Made by a program: the position numbers and the translations under genes. A stretch of DNA of 64,000 nt from JBBPZA01 sp963797015. Its GTDB lineage: Bacteria > Actinomycetota > Thermoleophilia > Solirubrobacterales > Solirubrobacteraceae. The DNA lies in NCBI GenBank assembly GCA_963797015.1, contig CAWCNV010000006.1:310001-374000 (forward strand), in the 5' to 3' direction. Below are positions 34,361-42,742 of this stretch, one piece after another (within the stretch, counting starts at the first letter, position 1; each line of letters starts with the position of its first letter). The notes under the pieces are model-generated. The model was not told where the DNA came from. It ran no database searches and worked only from the letters and a program-made list of their open reading frames with translations.

Positions 34361-35248
34361 GTGTACGACCGCAACGTCCGTCGCCGCAGAGCGGTTCTCA
34401 TAGGGCTAGTCGTCGCCTCGCTCGCGCTCCTCACCGCCTACTTCGGCGAGTCGGCCTCGGGCCCGCTGCGCTCGATCCAGCGTGGCTTCCTCGAGGTGCT
34501 CGCGCCCCTGCAGGAGGGGGCGAGCCGCGCGCTCAAGCCGGTATCCGACCTGGCCGGCTGGGTCGGCGACACGGTCAACGCCAAGGGCGAGGTCGACAAG
34601 CTCAAGAAGCAGCGCGACCAGCTTCGCGTCGACGCCACCGACGCCGACTTCCTGCGCCGCCAGAACGCCGAGCTGCGGGCGATGGTCAACCTCGACCGCA
34701 CGCCCGAGCTCGCGCAGGCCAAGCCGGTGACGGCGCGCGTCATCGCCCGCTCGCCCACCCTCTGGTACGCGACGATCACCGTCGACAAGGGCTCGAGCTC
34801 CGGCGTGCGCCTCGACCAGCCCGTGGTCAACGGCGAGGGCCTGGTGGGCAAGGTGTCGGCGGTCAGCGGCGGGGCGTCGAAGATCACCCTGATCACCGAC
34901 AGCACGAGCGGTGTCTCGGCCGAGGTCGCCTCCACCGGCGTCTCCGGCGTGCTCAAGACCGAGGTCGGCAAGCCCGACGACCTCGTGCTCGACTTCGTGT
35001 CCAGGACGAGCAAGGTCAGGCGCGGGCAGCGCGTCGTCACCTCGGGGTCCACCTCGTCGCGCCTGGAGTCGCTGTTCCCGCCGGGGATCCCGGTCGGCGC
35101 GGTCACGAAGGTCGCCCAGGGCGAGCTGGGCGTCGACCAGCAGGTGCACGTGGCGCCGTTCGCGGACGTTCGCAAGCTCGACTTCGTCCAGGTCCTCACG
35201 CGGCCCGACACCGCGCCGCAGCGACAGCTCACCGCGCAGGTGCCGTGA
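34361..35248 (+). CDS. mreC: Rod-shape-determining protein MreC
   Basis: 295 residues from GTG 34361. One N-terminal helix (VLIGLVVASLALLTAYFG) anchors it, a coiled coil follows (KGEVDKLKKQRDQLRVDA), and the extracytoplasmic beta-domains include NGEGLVGKVSAVSGGASKITLITD and GIPVGAVTKV. MreC links MreB, MreD and PBP2. The frame extends upstream over mreB on the same strand, but that part is a shadow. Its stop overlaps mreD (TGATG). Confidence 0.93.
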   Translation: MYDRNVRRRRAVLIGLVVASLALLTAYFGESASGPLRSIQRGFLEVLAPLQEGASRALKPVSDLAGWVGDTVNAKGEVDKLKKQRDQLRVDATDADFLRRQNAELRAMVNLDRTPELAQAKPVTARVIARSPTLWYATITVDKGSSSGVRLDQPVVNGEGLVGKVSAVSGGASKITLITDSTSGVSAEVASTGVSGVLKTEVGKPDDLVLDFVSRTSKVRRGQRVVTSGSTSSRLESLFPPGIPVGAVTKVAQGELGVDQQVHVAPFADVRKLDFVQVLTRPDTAPQRQLTAQVP

Positions 35249-35811
35249 TGCGCGGCGCGCCCATCGCCATTCGCCTGTGGGTGCTCGGGGTCGTCGCGGT
35301 GGTGGTCCAGCTCACCGCGGTCTCGCAGGTCACCCTGCTCGGGGTCACCGCCGACCTCACGCCGCTCGTCGTCATGTCCGTCGGCCTGCTGGCCGGATCG
35401 ATCCCCGGCGCGTGCATGGGCTTCGGCATGGGGCTGTTCGTCGACATGGCGCTCGTCCAGGACCTCGGCGTCAACTCCCTGATCGGCGTCGCCGTCGGCT
35501 ACGGGGCCGGGCGCCTGCGCGAGCTGCGCGACCCCGGCCACACGCTCGTTCCGGTGGCCGCAGGCGCCGCCGCGGCAGCGGCGTGGGCGATCGGCTTCTC
35601 GATCATGCAGTTCCTGCTCGGGGTCGACGCCCCGGTGAGCCTGCTGCTCGCCCGCGACATCGTCGCCACCGCGCTCGTCGATGCGGTGCTCGCGCTGCCC
35701 GTCTACGCGCTGGTGCGACGCGTGCTGGCGCCGGAGCTGCCCGACGATCCGCGCCGCCGGCGTCGCCGCGCCTACACCACCGGCGGCCTCAGTCCTATCT
35801 CGAGGCCTTGA
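35248..35811 (+). CDS. mreD: Rod-shape-determining protein MreD
   Basis: 187 residues, five to six predicted helices (VLGVVAVVVQLTAVSQVTLL, ADLTPLVVMSVGLLAGSIPG, GMGLFVDMALVQDLGVNSLI and others) and a basic C-terminus. The position between mreC and mrdA and the MreD-like GLFVDMALVQDLGVNSL stretch support the assignment. Confidence 0.88.
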   Translation: MRGAPIAIRLWVLGVVAVVVQLTAVSQVTLLGVTADLTPLVVMSVGLLAGSIPGACMGFGMGLFVDMALVQDLGVNSLIGVAVGYGAGRLRELRDPGHTLVPVAAGAAAAAAWAIGFSIMQFLLGVDAPVSLLLARDIVATALVDAVLALPVYALVRRVLAPELPDDPRRRRRRAYTTGGLSPISRP

Positions 35812-35824
35812 CCTCCGTTACGAC

Positions 35825-37723
35825 ATGATCGACCCCATCGAGGATCGCCGGCTGCCGATCACCCCGCAGCTCGCCTTCCGCGTGGCGCTCGCGGGCGGGA
35901 TCGCGGTGGCCGTGTTCGCGATCATCTTCTTCAGGCTGTGGTTCCTGCAGGTGCTCTCGGGCGACCAGTTCCTGGCCACGGCGAACGACAACCGCATCCG
36001 CGACGTGCGCATCCAGGCGCCGCGCGGCGACATCGTCGACCGCCAGGGCCGCACGCTGGTCGACAACCGCGTCTCGATCGCGGTCCAGGTCGAGCCCGAC
36101 AAGCTGCCGCCGCCGGGGCCGGCGCGCAAGGCCCTCTTCGAGCGCCTGAGCACGCTGCTCGGCAAGGGGACCAGCCCGCGCAAGATCGGCCGCCAGATCA
36201 GGAACGCGCGCTCGGTGCTGCCCTACTCCGACGTGACGCTGAAGAACGACGTCGCAGGGCCGGTCTACAAGTACATCTACGAGCGCCAGGACCAGTTCCC
36301 GGGGGTCAAGGCGCAGCTCGTCTACCTGCGCCGCTACCCGCGCACGACGCTCGCCGCGCAGCTCTTCGGGACGGTGGGCGAGATCAGCCCGGCCGAGCTC
36401 AAGGACTCCCAGTTCCGCGGGGTCAAGCAGGGGACGATCGTCGGCCAGAGCGGCATCGAGTACAGCTATGACCGCTACCTGCGCGGCCGCGACGGCGCCC
36501 AGCGGATCTACGTCGACGCGCTGGGGCGGGCCAAGGCGCGCGGCCCCGAGATCCAGCCCGTGCAGGGCAAGGAGGTGCGCCTGTCGCTCGACCTCGACCT
36601 CGAGAAGGCCGGCGAGGAGGCGATGGCGCGCGCCGGCGTCGCCACCGTGCCGACTCCCGGCGCGGTGAAGCGCGGCGCGTTCGTCGCGCTCGACCCCCGC
36701 AACGGCGAGGTCCTGGCCATGGGCTCCTACCCGAGCTTCGACCCCAACGTGTTCGCCAAGCCCGTCAACGCGAGCCTGTTCAAGAAGCTCAACTCAGACC
36801 AGTACGGGGCGCCGCTCTACAACCGCGCGATCGCCGGCCTGTATCCCACCGGCTCGACGTTCAAGCTCATCACCGCGACCGCGGCGCTCCAATCGGGCCT
36901 GATCACCCCGGGCACGATCATCGACGACCCCGGCTCGGTGACCTTCGGCGGCATCACGTTCAAGGACGCCGGCGCCGGGGCGGGCGCGGTCAACGTGGTC
37001 ACCGCGCTGAAGGTGTCGTCCGACGTGTTCTTCTACAAGCTCGGCGCGCAGGCCAACGGCGTCGGCGGCGACATCATCCAGAACTGGGCCAAGCGCCTGG
37101 GGATCGGGCGCCGCACGGGAATCGATCTGCCCGGCGAGCTGAAGGGCCTGGTCCCGACGCCGGCCTGGCGCGATCGGCTGTTCAAGCGCAAGCTGACCGA
37201 CCGCCCGTGGTCGATCGGCGACAACGTCAACTTCGCCGTCGGCCAGGGCGACCTGCAGACCAATCCGCTGCAGATGGCGGTCGCCTACTCGACGATCGCC
37301 AACGGCGGCAAGGTGGTGCGCCCGCACCTCGGCCAGCGCGTCGAGGACGCCGCCGGCCGGCCGCTGCAGGAGATCGAGCCCGGCAACTCGCGCAAGCTCG
37401 ACATCTCGCCGAGCACGCGCGACTCGATCCTGGAGGGCCTGCGCGAGGCGGCCAGCCAGCCCGGCGGCACGTCGGCCGACGTCTTCAAGGGCTTCGGGCG
37501 CACGGTGATGGGCAAGACGGGCACCGCGGAGCGCGTCGGCCAGGCCAACCAGTCCTGGTACATCGCCTATGCGCCCGACGCCAAGCGCCCGATCGTGCTC
37601 GCGGTGACCGTCGAGCAGGGCGGCTGGGGCGCCGAGTCCGGGGCGCCGGTCGCGCGCTACATGCTCGGCGAGTGGTTCGGGGTCAAGAAGGTCTTCCAGC
37701 AGGGCATGTCGAGGACGCGATGA
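35825..37723 (+). CDS. mrdA: Penicillin-binding protein 2 (elongation transpeptidase)
   Basis: 632 residues from ATG 35825. An N-terminal helix (GIAVAVFAIIFFRLWFLQVL) precedes the dimerisation/pedestal domain (RIRDVRIQAPRGDIVDRQGR) and the transpeptidase. The latter has SxxK Ser344 in YPTGSTFKLIT, the SSD-type second motif in ALKVSSDVFFYKLG and KTG in MGKTGTAE (about 564). It cross-links peptidoglycan during lateral growth and works with RodA. The stop overlaps rodA (ATGATG). Confidence 0.96.
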   Translation: MIDPIEDRRLPITPQLAFRVALAGGIAVAVFAIIFFRLWFLQVLSGDQFLATANDNRIRDVRIQAPRGDIVDRQGRTLVDNRVSIAVQVEPDKLPPPGPARKALFERLSTLLGKGTSPRKIGRQIRNARSVLPYSDVTLKNDVAGPVYKYIYERQDQFPGVKAQLVYLRRYPRTTLAAQLFGTVGEISPAELKDSQFRGVKQGTIVGQSGIEYSYDRYLRGRDGAQRIYVDALGRAKARGPEIQPVQGKEVRLSLDLDLEKAGEEAMARAGVATVPTPGAVKRGAFVALDPRNGEVLAMGSYPSFDPNVFAKPVNASLFKKLNSDQYGAPLYNRAIAGLYPTGSTFKLITATAALQSGLITPGTIIDDPGSVTFGGITFKDAGAGAGAVNVVTALKVSSDVFFYKLGAQANGVGGDIIQNWAKRLGIGRRTGIDLPGELKGLVPTPAWRDRLFKRKLTDRPWSIGDNVNFAVGQGDLQTNPLQMAVAYSTIANGGKVVRPHLGQRVEDAAGRPLQEIEPGNSRKLDISPSTRDSILEGLREAASQPGGTSADVFKGFGRTVMGKTGTAERVGQANQSWYIAYAPDAKRPIVLAVTVEQGGWGAESGAPVARYMLGEWFGVKKVFQQGMSRTR

Positions 37724-38925
37724 TGCCGCCGCCCGTGCAGCCCAGCCCGATCCGCTCCGTCGACGAGGTCACCGAGCCGCGCCGGCCGGGCTTCCACCTG
37801 CCGCTCGATCCGCTGCTGGTGCTGGCCGTAATCGGGCTCAGCGTGTGCTCGCTCGTGACCCTGCTCGGGGCGACGAAGGGCGACATCGCCGGGCAGCCGT
37901 ACTACTACGTCTACCGGCAGGGCGCCTACCTCGGCGTCGGGATCGCGCTGATGCTGATCATCAGCCGCGTCGACTACTCGCGCCTGCGCGAGCTGCGCTA
38001 CGGGCTCTACGCGATCCTCATCGCGAGCATCCTCGCCGTGAAGGCCTTCGGCTCGACCACGCGCGGCTCGACGCGCGCGTTCTCGCTGCCCTTCTTCAGC
38101 TTCCAGCCTTCGGAGCTCGGCAAGCTCCTCTTGATCCTTGCCGTGGCCGCCTTCGTGGTCGGCCGCATCCGTCGCGGCAACGACCGCGACACGACCGCCC
38201 GGACGATGCTGCTGGCCCTCGTGCCGGCCATGATCGTCATCGCCCAGCCCGACCTGGGCTCCGGCCTCGTGTTCATCGCCGTGGCGTTCTCCGTCCTGTT
38301 CTTCGCCGGCATCTCGTGGCGCCCGCTCGCGGGCGTCGCGGCGCTGGGCGCGGTCGCGATCGTGCTCGTGCTCGTCGCCGCGCCGGCCGTCGGAGTCGAC
38401 GTGCTCAAGCCCTACCAGGTCGATCGATTGACGGCGTTCCTCAACCCGTCGACGGACCCGGCCAAGCAGGGCTACCAGCAGAACCAGGCGCGCATCGCGA
38501 TCGGGGCCGGTCAGAAGACCGGCCGCGGCGACAATGCGACCCAGACCCGCAACAACTTCCTCCCCGAGCACCACACGGACTTCATCTTCGCCGTGGTGGG
38601 GGAGACCTACGGGTTCGTGGGCGCTGCGATCGTCCTCTCGCTCTTCGCCCTGCTGATATGGCGCTGCCTGCGAATACTGACCATCGCGAAGAACCTCTAC
38701 GGCGCGTTGATAACCGCCGGGGTGATCGCCATGATTGCCTTTCAGGTCTTCGTCAACGTGGGCATGAACGTCGGAATCATGCCCATCACCGGCGTCACCC
38801 TGCCGCTCATGAGCTATGGCGGGTCGTCGGTGCTCGTAACCCTTCTGGCCCTCGGGCTGGTCCAATCGGTCTACGTGCAGGGACGCAGGACCGAGGCCAC
38901 CAAGGGCCGCGTGGTCGTGGGATGA
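37720..38925 (+). CDS. rodA: RodA/FtsW-family peptidoglycan glycosyltransferase
   Basis: 401 residues with about ten helices. The SEDS signature motifs PSELGKLLLILAVAAFVV and HHTDFIFAVVGETYGFVG (catalytic Asp region), and the C-terminal GIMPITGVTLPLMSYGGSS are intact. It polymerises lipid II into glycan strands, paired with the upstream PBP2. ATG 37720 or 37723; both overlap the PBP2 stop. Confidence 0.96.
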   Translation: MMPPPVQPSPIRSVDEVTEPRRPGFHLPLDPLLVLAVIGLSVCSLVTLLGATKGDIAGQPYYYVYRQGAYLGVGIALMLIISRVDYSRLRELRYGLYAILIASILAVKAFGSTTRGSTRAFSLPFFSFQPSELGKLLLILAVAAFVVGRIRRGNDRDTTARTMLLALVPAMIVIAQPDLGSGLVFIAVAFSVLFFAGISWRPLAGVAALGAVAIVLVLVAAPAVGVDVLKPYQVDRLTAFLNPSTDPAKQGYQQNQARIAIGAGQKTGRGDNATQTRNNFLPEHHTDFIFAVVGETYGFVGAAIVLSLFALLIWRCLRILTIAKNLYGALITAGVIAMIAFQVFVNVGMNVGIMPITGVTLPLMSYGGSSVLVTLLALGLVQSVYVQGRRTEATKGRVVVG

Positions 38926-38947
38926 GCCCGCGACAGCTCAACGACTT

Positions 38948-38964
38948 GCCCGGCGCGTCCGGGC
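38948..38964 (+). promoter_or_regulatory. Hairpin in the leader of the RNase E/G gene
   Basis: GCCCGG (38948-38953) and CCGGGC (38959-38964) pair around a 5-nt loop, 21 nt before the TTG start. RNase E mRNAs are often autoregulated through leader structure; whether this one is, is inference. Confidence 0.35.
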
Positions 38965-38985
38965 GACACACGAAAGTGAGACACC

Positions 38986-40875
38986 TTGAAGAAGCAAGTA
39001 CTCGTGAGCGTCGACCGCGCGGAGACGCGCGTCGCGCTGCTCGAGGCGAAGGGACAGCCTGCCTCCAAGGCGGCCATGCGCCGCCGGTCCAAGAAGGACC
39101 AGGGGGAGGGCTACTCCGTCGCCGAGCTCTACGTCGAGCGCCGTGGCGCGCGCTCGATCGTGGGCAACATCTACAAGGGTAGGGTCGACAACGTCCTGCC
39201 CGGCCTCGAGGCTGCCTTCGTCGACATCGGCCTCGAGAAGAACGGCTTCCTGCACGTGGACGAGATCGTCCTGCCGGGGGTCGAGACCCCGCGGCGCGGG
39301 CGCGGCGGAAAGGGCGCGGGGAAGATCTCCGACCTGCTCAAGCCGGGCCAGGAGATCGTGGTGCAGGTGGTCAAGGACCCGCTCAAGACCAAGGGCGCGC
39401 GCCTCTCGATGGAACTGGCCATCGCCGGTCGCTACCTCGTCTACTCGCCCACGGGCGAGGGCGTGGGGGTCTCGCGCCGCCTCGACGACCGCGAGCGCGA
39501 CCGGCTGCGCCGCGAGGCCTCCAAGGTCGACCTCCACGGCGGCGGCGCGATCGTCCGCACCGCGGCCCAGGGCGCCAAGCGCGAGGACTTCCAGCGCGAG
39601 ATCGCCTACCTGCACCGGCTCAACGAGGTGCTCGAGAGCCGCGTCAAGGAGACCACCGCGCCGGCCATGGTCTTCCAGGAGGCCGACCTGCCGGTGCGCG
39701 TGGTGCGCGACATCTTCTCGGGCGACTTCGAGCGCGCGCTGGTCGACGACGCCAAGCAGCACCAGCGCCTGACGTCATTCCTCTCGCGCACCGCGCCCGA
39801 GCTCGTCGACCGCGTGGAGCTCTACGAGGACGACGAGCCACTGTTCGAGCGCTACGGGATCGAGCAGGTCATCGAGAGCACGCTCTCGCGCCGCGTCGAC
39901 CTGCCCAGCGGCGGCTACCTGATCATCGACTACGCCGAGGCGCTGACGGTGATCGACGTCAACACCGGGTCGTTCACCGGCCGCGGGCGGGGAGCACGGC
40001 TGGAGGACACGATCACCAAGATCAACCTCGAGGCGGCCGACGAGGTCGTGCGCCAGCTGCGGCTGCGCGACATCGGCGGGATCATCGTCATCGACTTCAT
40101 CGACATGGCCCGCGCGCGCAACCGCGACGCGGTGCTCAAGACCCTGCGGGCGCAGCTCTCAGAGGACCGCACGAAGACCTTCACGGCGGAGATCTCGCCA
40201 CTCGGGCTGGTCGAGATGACGCGCCAGAACGTCACCGACGGGGTGCGCGAGATCCTCACGCGGCCGTGCCCGACGTGCGACGGCGAGGGCGTGATCCGCT
40301 CGGAGGAGACGATCGCGATCGAGGTCGAGCGCCGCCTGCGGCGCGAGCTCGCGGGGCGCGACGCCGAGGCGTTCCTGATCCAGCTCAACCCGCGCGTGAG
40401 CGCGGAGTTCACCGGGACGGGTGCGCGCATGCTGGGCGAGCTCGAGCAGGCGACGGGCAAGGTGCTCCACTTCGAGGGCTCCGAGGGGCTGCCGCTCGAC
40501 CACATGGCGATCACCTTCGAGGGCACGCGCGCCGAGGTCGAGGAGCGTGCGCTCCCGTTCTCCGAGGGCGACGAGGTGCACGTGCAGATCGTCGAGCCGC
40601 ACATGTACAACGTCGACGACGCAGTGGCCAAGATCGACGGCTACATCATCTCGGTGACCGGCGGCGGGCGCCACGTGGGCGAGAAGCGCCTGGTGCGCAT
40701 CGAGGAGGTCGGCCGCACCGCGGCGGTGGCGGTGCTGGTCGGCGGCGAGCCGGCCGGCGGCGGCGGCGCCGCGGGCGAGGAGGGGGCGGAGGGGACGCTA
40801 GAATCGCCTCCTCGGCGCCGGGGCCGCAGAGGCGGCAGGCGCCGTTCCCGCGCAAAGGCCGAAGTGAGCGAATGA
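38986..40875 (+). CDS. rng: Ribonuclease E/G family protein
   Basis: 629 residues from TTG 38986, with AAGTGAG upstream. S1 domain opens the enzyme (SIVGNIYKGRVDNVLPGLEAAFVDIG). The DNase I-like catalytic core has TVIDVNTGSFTG and GIIVIDFIDM (paired metal Asp). The zinc link is CPTCDGEG. A TRAM-like domain follows (VEPHMYNVDDAVAKIDGYI) and an Arg-rich tail (PRRRGRRGGRRRSRAK) that likely binds RNA. It processes rRNA and mRNA. Continuous with the mre operon and overlapping rplU by ATGA. Confidence 0.93.
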   Translation: MKKQVLVSVDRAETRVALLEAKGQPASKAAMRRRSKKDQGEGYSVAELYVERRGARSIVGNIYKGRVDNVLPGLEAAFVDIGLEKNGFLHVDEIVLPGVETPRRGRGGKGAGKISDLLKPGQEIVVQVVKDPLKTKGARLSMELAIAGRYLVYSPTGEGVGVSRRLDDRERDRLRREASKVDLHGGGAIVRTAAQGAKREDFQREIAYLHRLNEVLESRVKETTAPAMVFQEADLPVRVVRDIFSGDFERALVDDAKQHQRLTSFLSRTAPELVDRVELYEDDEPLFERYGIEQVIESTLSRRVDLPSGGYLIIDYAEALTVIDVNTGSFTGRGRGARLEDTITKINLEAADEVVRQLRLRDIGGIIVIDFIDMARARNRDAVLKTLRAQLSEDRTKTFTAEISPLGLVEMTRQNVTDGVREILTRPCPTCDGEGVIRSEETIAIEVERRLRRELAGRDAEAFLIQLNPRVSAEFTGTGARMLGELEQATGKVLHFEGSEGLPLDHMAITFEGTRAEVEERALPFSEGDEVHVQIVEPHMYNVDDAVAKIDGYIISVTGGGRHVGEKRLVRIEEVGRTAAVAVLVGGEPAGGGGAAGEEGAEGTLESPPRRRGRRGGRRRSRAKAEVSE

Positions 40876-41243
40876 GCTACGCAGTCGTCAAGACCGGAGG
40901 CAAGCAGTACCGCGTGCAGGAGGGCCAGCGCCTGCTGGTCGAGCGCCTGCCCGATGACGAGGGCGCGACGGTCGCGCTCGAGCCGCTGCTGTTCCGCGGC
41001 GACGACGACATCGTCGATGGCGACGACCTCGCGAAGGTCAAGGTGTCGGCCAAGGTGCTGGGCCACGAGCGCGGCGAGAAGCTGCGCGTGGTCAAGTTCA
41101 AGCCCAAGCGCGGCTACAAGCGGCGCACGGGACACCGCCAGGAGCTGACGCGCCTCGAGGTGACCGAGGTCAAGCTGCTGTCGCGGAAGCCCGCTGCGCG
41201 GAAGTCCAAGGACACCGAGAAGAAGGATTCAGATGGCGCATAA
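40872..41243 (+). CDS. rplU: 50S ribosomal protein L21
   Basis: 123 residues: MSYAVVKTGGKQYRVQEGQ, then VKVSAKVLGHERGEKLRVVKFK and KRGYKRRTGHRQELTRLEV are diagnostic. It binds 23S rRNA. The C-terminal Lys-rich tail is longer than in most. Overlaps the RNase gene at its start and rpmA by 11 bp at its end. Confidence 0.97.
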   Translation: MSYAVVKTGGKQYRVQEGQRLLVERLPDDEGATVALEPLLFRGDDDIVDGDDLAKVKVSAKVLGHERGEKLRVVKFKPKRGYKRRTGHRQELTRLEVTEVKLLSRKPAARKSKDTEKKDSDGA

Positions 41244-41493
41244 GAAGGGCCTCGGCTCGAGCCGCAACGGCCGCGACTCAAACGCCAAGCGCCTGGGCGT
41301 GAAGGTCTTCGCGGGCCAGGCCGTCGCCGGCGGGGAGATCATCGTGCGCCAGCGCGGGACCCGCTTCTACCCGGGCGACGGCGTCGGCATCGGCAAGGAC
41401 GACACCCTGTACGCCCGCTCGCCCGGGACGGTGGTGTTCTCGCGCGGGCGGCGGGGACGGGTGGTCTCGGTCTCCCCGGGCGACGCCTCTTAG
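41233..41493 (+). CDS. rpmA: 50S ribosomal protein L27
   Basis: 86 residues: MAHKKGLGSSRNGRDSN, then KRLGVKVFAGQAVAGGEI and IVRQRGTRFYPGDGVGIGKD. The glycine-rich N-terminus reaches the peptidyl-transferase centre. The conserved rplU-rpmA-obgE order continues, but here two genes intervene before obgE. Confidence 0.97.
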   Translation: MAHKKGLGSSRNGRDSNAKRLGVKVFAGQAVAGGEIIVRQRGTRFYPGDGVGIGKDDTLYARSPGTVVFSRGRRGRVVSVSPGDAS

Positions 41494-41698
41494 GCTCAGG
41501 CCGCGGCGCTCGCGGCCACCGCCCACCGTTTCGGGTTATCGCGAGTTCTCTGCGGCTGATCGCGGATGCAGCAGCTGGGCTTGCGCTGCCTAAGGCGGCC
41601 CATCCGGCAGCTACTCAGGCTGAGCGGCTGCCAGGCGGGCGGGCGATAGGCGAGCGCCGCGGGGCGCTAGCGCGACCGCGACGCGGGTAAGCTGGCGC

Positions 41699-41899
41699 AT
41701 GGTCCCGCTCGCGGCGTCCACGACACTGACTGCGATCGTCTTCGCGGTCTGCGGCATCGCGCTGGTGGTGGGCGTCTCGGCGATCTTCTGGTTCATCGGC
41801 CGCGGCGAGGACCGCGACCGCGAGCGCGAGCGCGAGCAGGCGCGGCGCCAGCAACGCGAGCCGCGCGAGCCGCCTCCGCGCTTCCGCCGGCGGCCGTAA
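41699..41899 (+). CDS. Small single-pass membrane protein with a charged tail
   Basis: 66 residues: one helix (LTAIVFAVCGIALVVGVSAIF) and a tail of alternating Arg and Glu (DRDREREREQARRQQ) ending with Pro/Arg. A TAAGCT hexamer 5 nt upstream of ATG could be a short-spaced leaderless promoter. No family recognised; low complexity of the tail lowers confidence. Confidence 0.5.
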   Translation: MVPLAASTTLTAIVFAVCGIALVVGVSAIFWFIGRGEDRDREREREQARRQQREPREPPPRFRRRP

Positions 41900-41930
41900 G
41901 CCGCCGCAGACTCGCCGGCCGCGGCGACGG

Positions 41931-42020
41931 CGGCGCCGCCTACCCTCCTGCGCCGCCGAGGCGGCGCCACCTACCCTCCTGCGCCGCCGAGGCGGCCGCC
42001 GCCTACCCCTCCTGCGCCGT
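41931..42020. repeat. Tandem 31-bp repeats at the 3' end of the SDR gene
   Basis: Three near-identical units of GGCGGCGCCGCCTACCCTCC-type sequence at 31-32 bp spacing (TACCC at 41941, 41972 and 42004). The last unit contains the SDR C-terminal codons and stop (AQEG then TAG on the minus strand), so the two extra units are duplications of the gene's end placed just beyond it. Confidence 0.65.
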
Positions 42021-42698
42021 CGGCCTCACCAGGATCTCGTTCACGTCGACGTGCGGCGGCTGCGTGACGGCGAACATCACCGCGCGGGCCACATCTTCCG
42101 CCTGTAGGGGTCCCATCGCGGTCACCGGGTTGTCGAAGAACGGCGTGTCCACCATCCCCGGCTCGATCACGGTCACACGCACGCCGCTGCCGTTGAGCTC
42201 CTGCCGCGCGCTCTCGCCCATCGCCGTCACGGCCCACTTGGTCGCGCTGTAGAGCGATCCCGGCATGGCCCGGCGGCCCGCCACCGAGCCCGTCAGCAGC
42301 AGGTGGCCCCTGGTCTCGCGCAGCTGCTCGATCGTCGCCCGGATCGTCAACGCCGCGCCGTAGACGTTGGTCAGGACCATGCTGCGCCAGTGCTCGGGCG
42401 ACTCCTGGGTGAAGCCGCGCGCGGCGCCGAAGCCGGCGTTCGCGAACGCGACGTCGATGCGGCCGAAGGCCTCGAGTGCGCGGTCGACGAGCGCCCGCTG
42501 GTCGTCCCACTCGGTGACGTCGCAGGGCACCGCGAGCGCGCGCACCTCGCCGCCGAGCTCGCCGGCGAGCTCGGCGATGCGGTCCTCGCTGCGAGCGGCC
42601 AGCACCAGCCGGTAGCCCTCGCGCGCGGCGTGGCGGGCGGTCTCCGCGCCGATTCCGCTCGATGCGCCGGTGATCAGGAAGACGGGGTCGTCGGCCAT
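42003..42698 (-). CDS. Short-chain dehydrogenase/reductase
   Basis: 231 residues. Cofactor motif LITGASSGIGAETA, NxG region AFANAGFG, catalytic Ser in LLTGSVAG, and YSATK. The PGMVDTPFF segment after the active site is typical of classical SDRs. ATG 42698 follows GAAGGAGAA; the longer frame to 42743 would overlap obgE. Substrate unknown. Divergent from obgE. Confidence 0.9.
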   Translation of the reverse strand: MADDPVFLITGASSGIGAETARHAAREGYRLVLAARSEDRIAELAGELGGEVRALAVPCDVTEWDDQRALVDRALEAFGRIDVAFANAGFGAARGFTQESPEHWRSMVLTNVYGAALTIRATIEQLRETRGHLLLTGSVAGRRAMPGSLYSATKWAVTAMGESARQELNGSGVRVTVIEPGMVDTPFFDNPVTAMGPLQAEDVARAVMFAVTQPPHVDVNEILVRPTAQEG

Positions 42699-42742
42699 GG
42701 TCGGACGGTTCTCCTTCGGGTCGCTGCCAGGATGGACGCGCA

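Noticed and set aside
41494..41698. Further ribosomal gene between rpmA and the small membrane protein
   Set aside because: No frame with a plausible start or conserved pattern; only GC-rich intergenic sequence is present.
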